Assembly: GCA_023450835.1 (NCBI GenBank)
Contig: JAEXGM010000172.1
Span: 1-23,159 of the forward strand
Direction of reading: 5' to 3'
Origin: Bacillota bacterium
Lineage (GTDB): Bacteria; Bacillota; Clostridia; Lachnospirales; Lachnospiraceae
DNA length: 23,159 bases
The notes below the pieces were generated by a model. It saw nothing but the letters and a program-made list of their open reading frames with translations, had not been told where the DNA came from and did no database searches. Below are positions 23,142-23,159 of the stretch, piece after piece (position 1 is the stretch's first letter; every line of letters begins with the position of its first letter). Both the position numbers and the translations under genes were made by a program.

Positions 23142-23159
23142 TATAGTAAAATCAAGGGT

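Noticed and set aside
1..23159. CRISPR arrays, insertion sequences, integrases, prophage genes
   Set aside because: No spacer-repeat arrays, transposase or recombinase genes are present; the only repeats are short palindromes and tandem boxes.

Overview
The window looks like chromosomal DNA of a low-GC Gram-positive anaerobe of the Clostridia, most likely Lachnospiraceae. This is inferred from AT-rich intergenic DNA, AGGAGG-type ribosome sites, sigma-A-like promoters, a Clostridia-style DUF47/PiT pair, a truncated KdpD-like kinase and a GH5 glucanase lipoprotein. No phage, integrase, transposase, CRISPR array or rRNA is visible. Nearly all genes lie on the minus strand; only the two-component system and a tRNA are on the plus strand.

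Layout, left to right. (1) 1-1020: the start of a secreted protein and a MacB/LolD-type ABC ATPase with an odd acidic tail. (2) 1256-2473: an AI-2E-family membrane protein with its own promoter and terminator. (3) 2570-7732, read from the right: a MoxR AAA+ ATPase, a DUF58 protein and a membrane transglutaminase. This is a well-known envelope-linked trio, with a strong promoter ahead of moxR and a family of palindromic hairpin repeats in both internal gaps. (4) 7948-9639: a PiT phosphate permease followed by its DUF47 (PhoU-like) partner, ending in a terminator. The permease promoter region has 11-bp direct repeats resembling a Pho box. (5) 9989-12221, plus strand, divergent from PiT: a short KdpD-like histidine kinase overlapping a KdpE/PhoB-like response regulator, then a strong terminator. 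(6) 12651-15432: a D-2-hydroxyacid dehydrogenase and an M3 oligoendopeptidase. (7) 15716-17131: a radical SAM/SPASM protein of unknown substrate. (8) 17333-21199, read from the right: a cytoplasmic GH5 protein, a GH5 exo-beta-1,3-glucanase-like lipoprotein and a 76-residue unknown protein. A perfect 18-bp palindrome with a central CG covers the probable promoter. (9) 21517-22824: an SPFH/band 7 membrane protein and a coiled-coil ribbon-helix-helix (Arc-like) protein in one operon. A 29-bp inverted repeat made of two TGATATCA boxes 11 bp apart overlaps its -10 box. (10) 23057-23141: tRNA-Leu(CAG).

Functional reading. The MoxR/DUF58/transglutaminase trio probably acts at the envelope. The PiT/DUF47 operon and the divergent sensor system may form an ion- or phosphate-responsive unit. 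The GH5 pair looks like a small beta-glucan utilisation operon. The SPFH/RHH operon looks autoregulated and is the best candidate here for a little-described system. Several starts were moved from the longest reading frame on ribosome-site evidence (response regulator, dehydrogenase, radical SAM protein, cytoplasmic GH5, SPFH).
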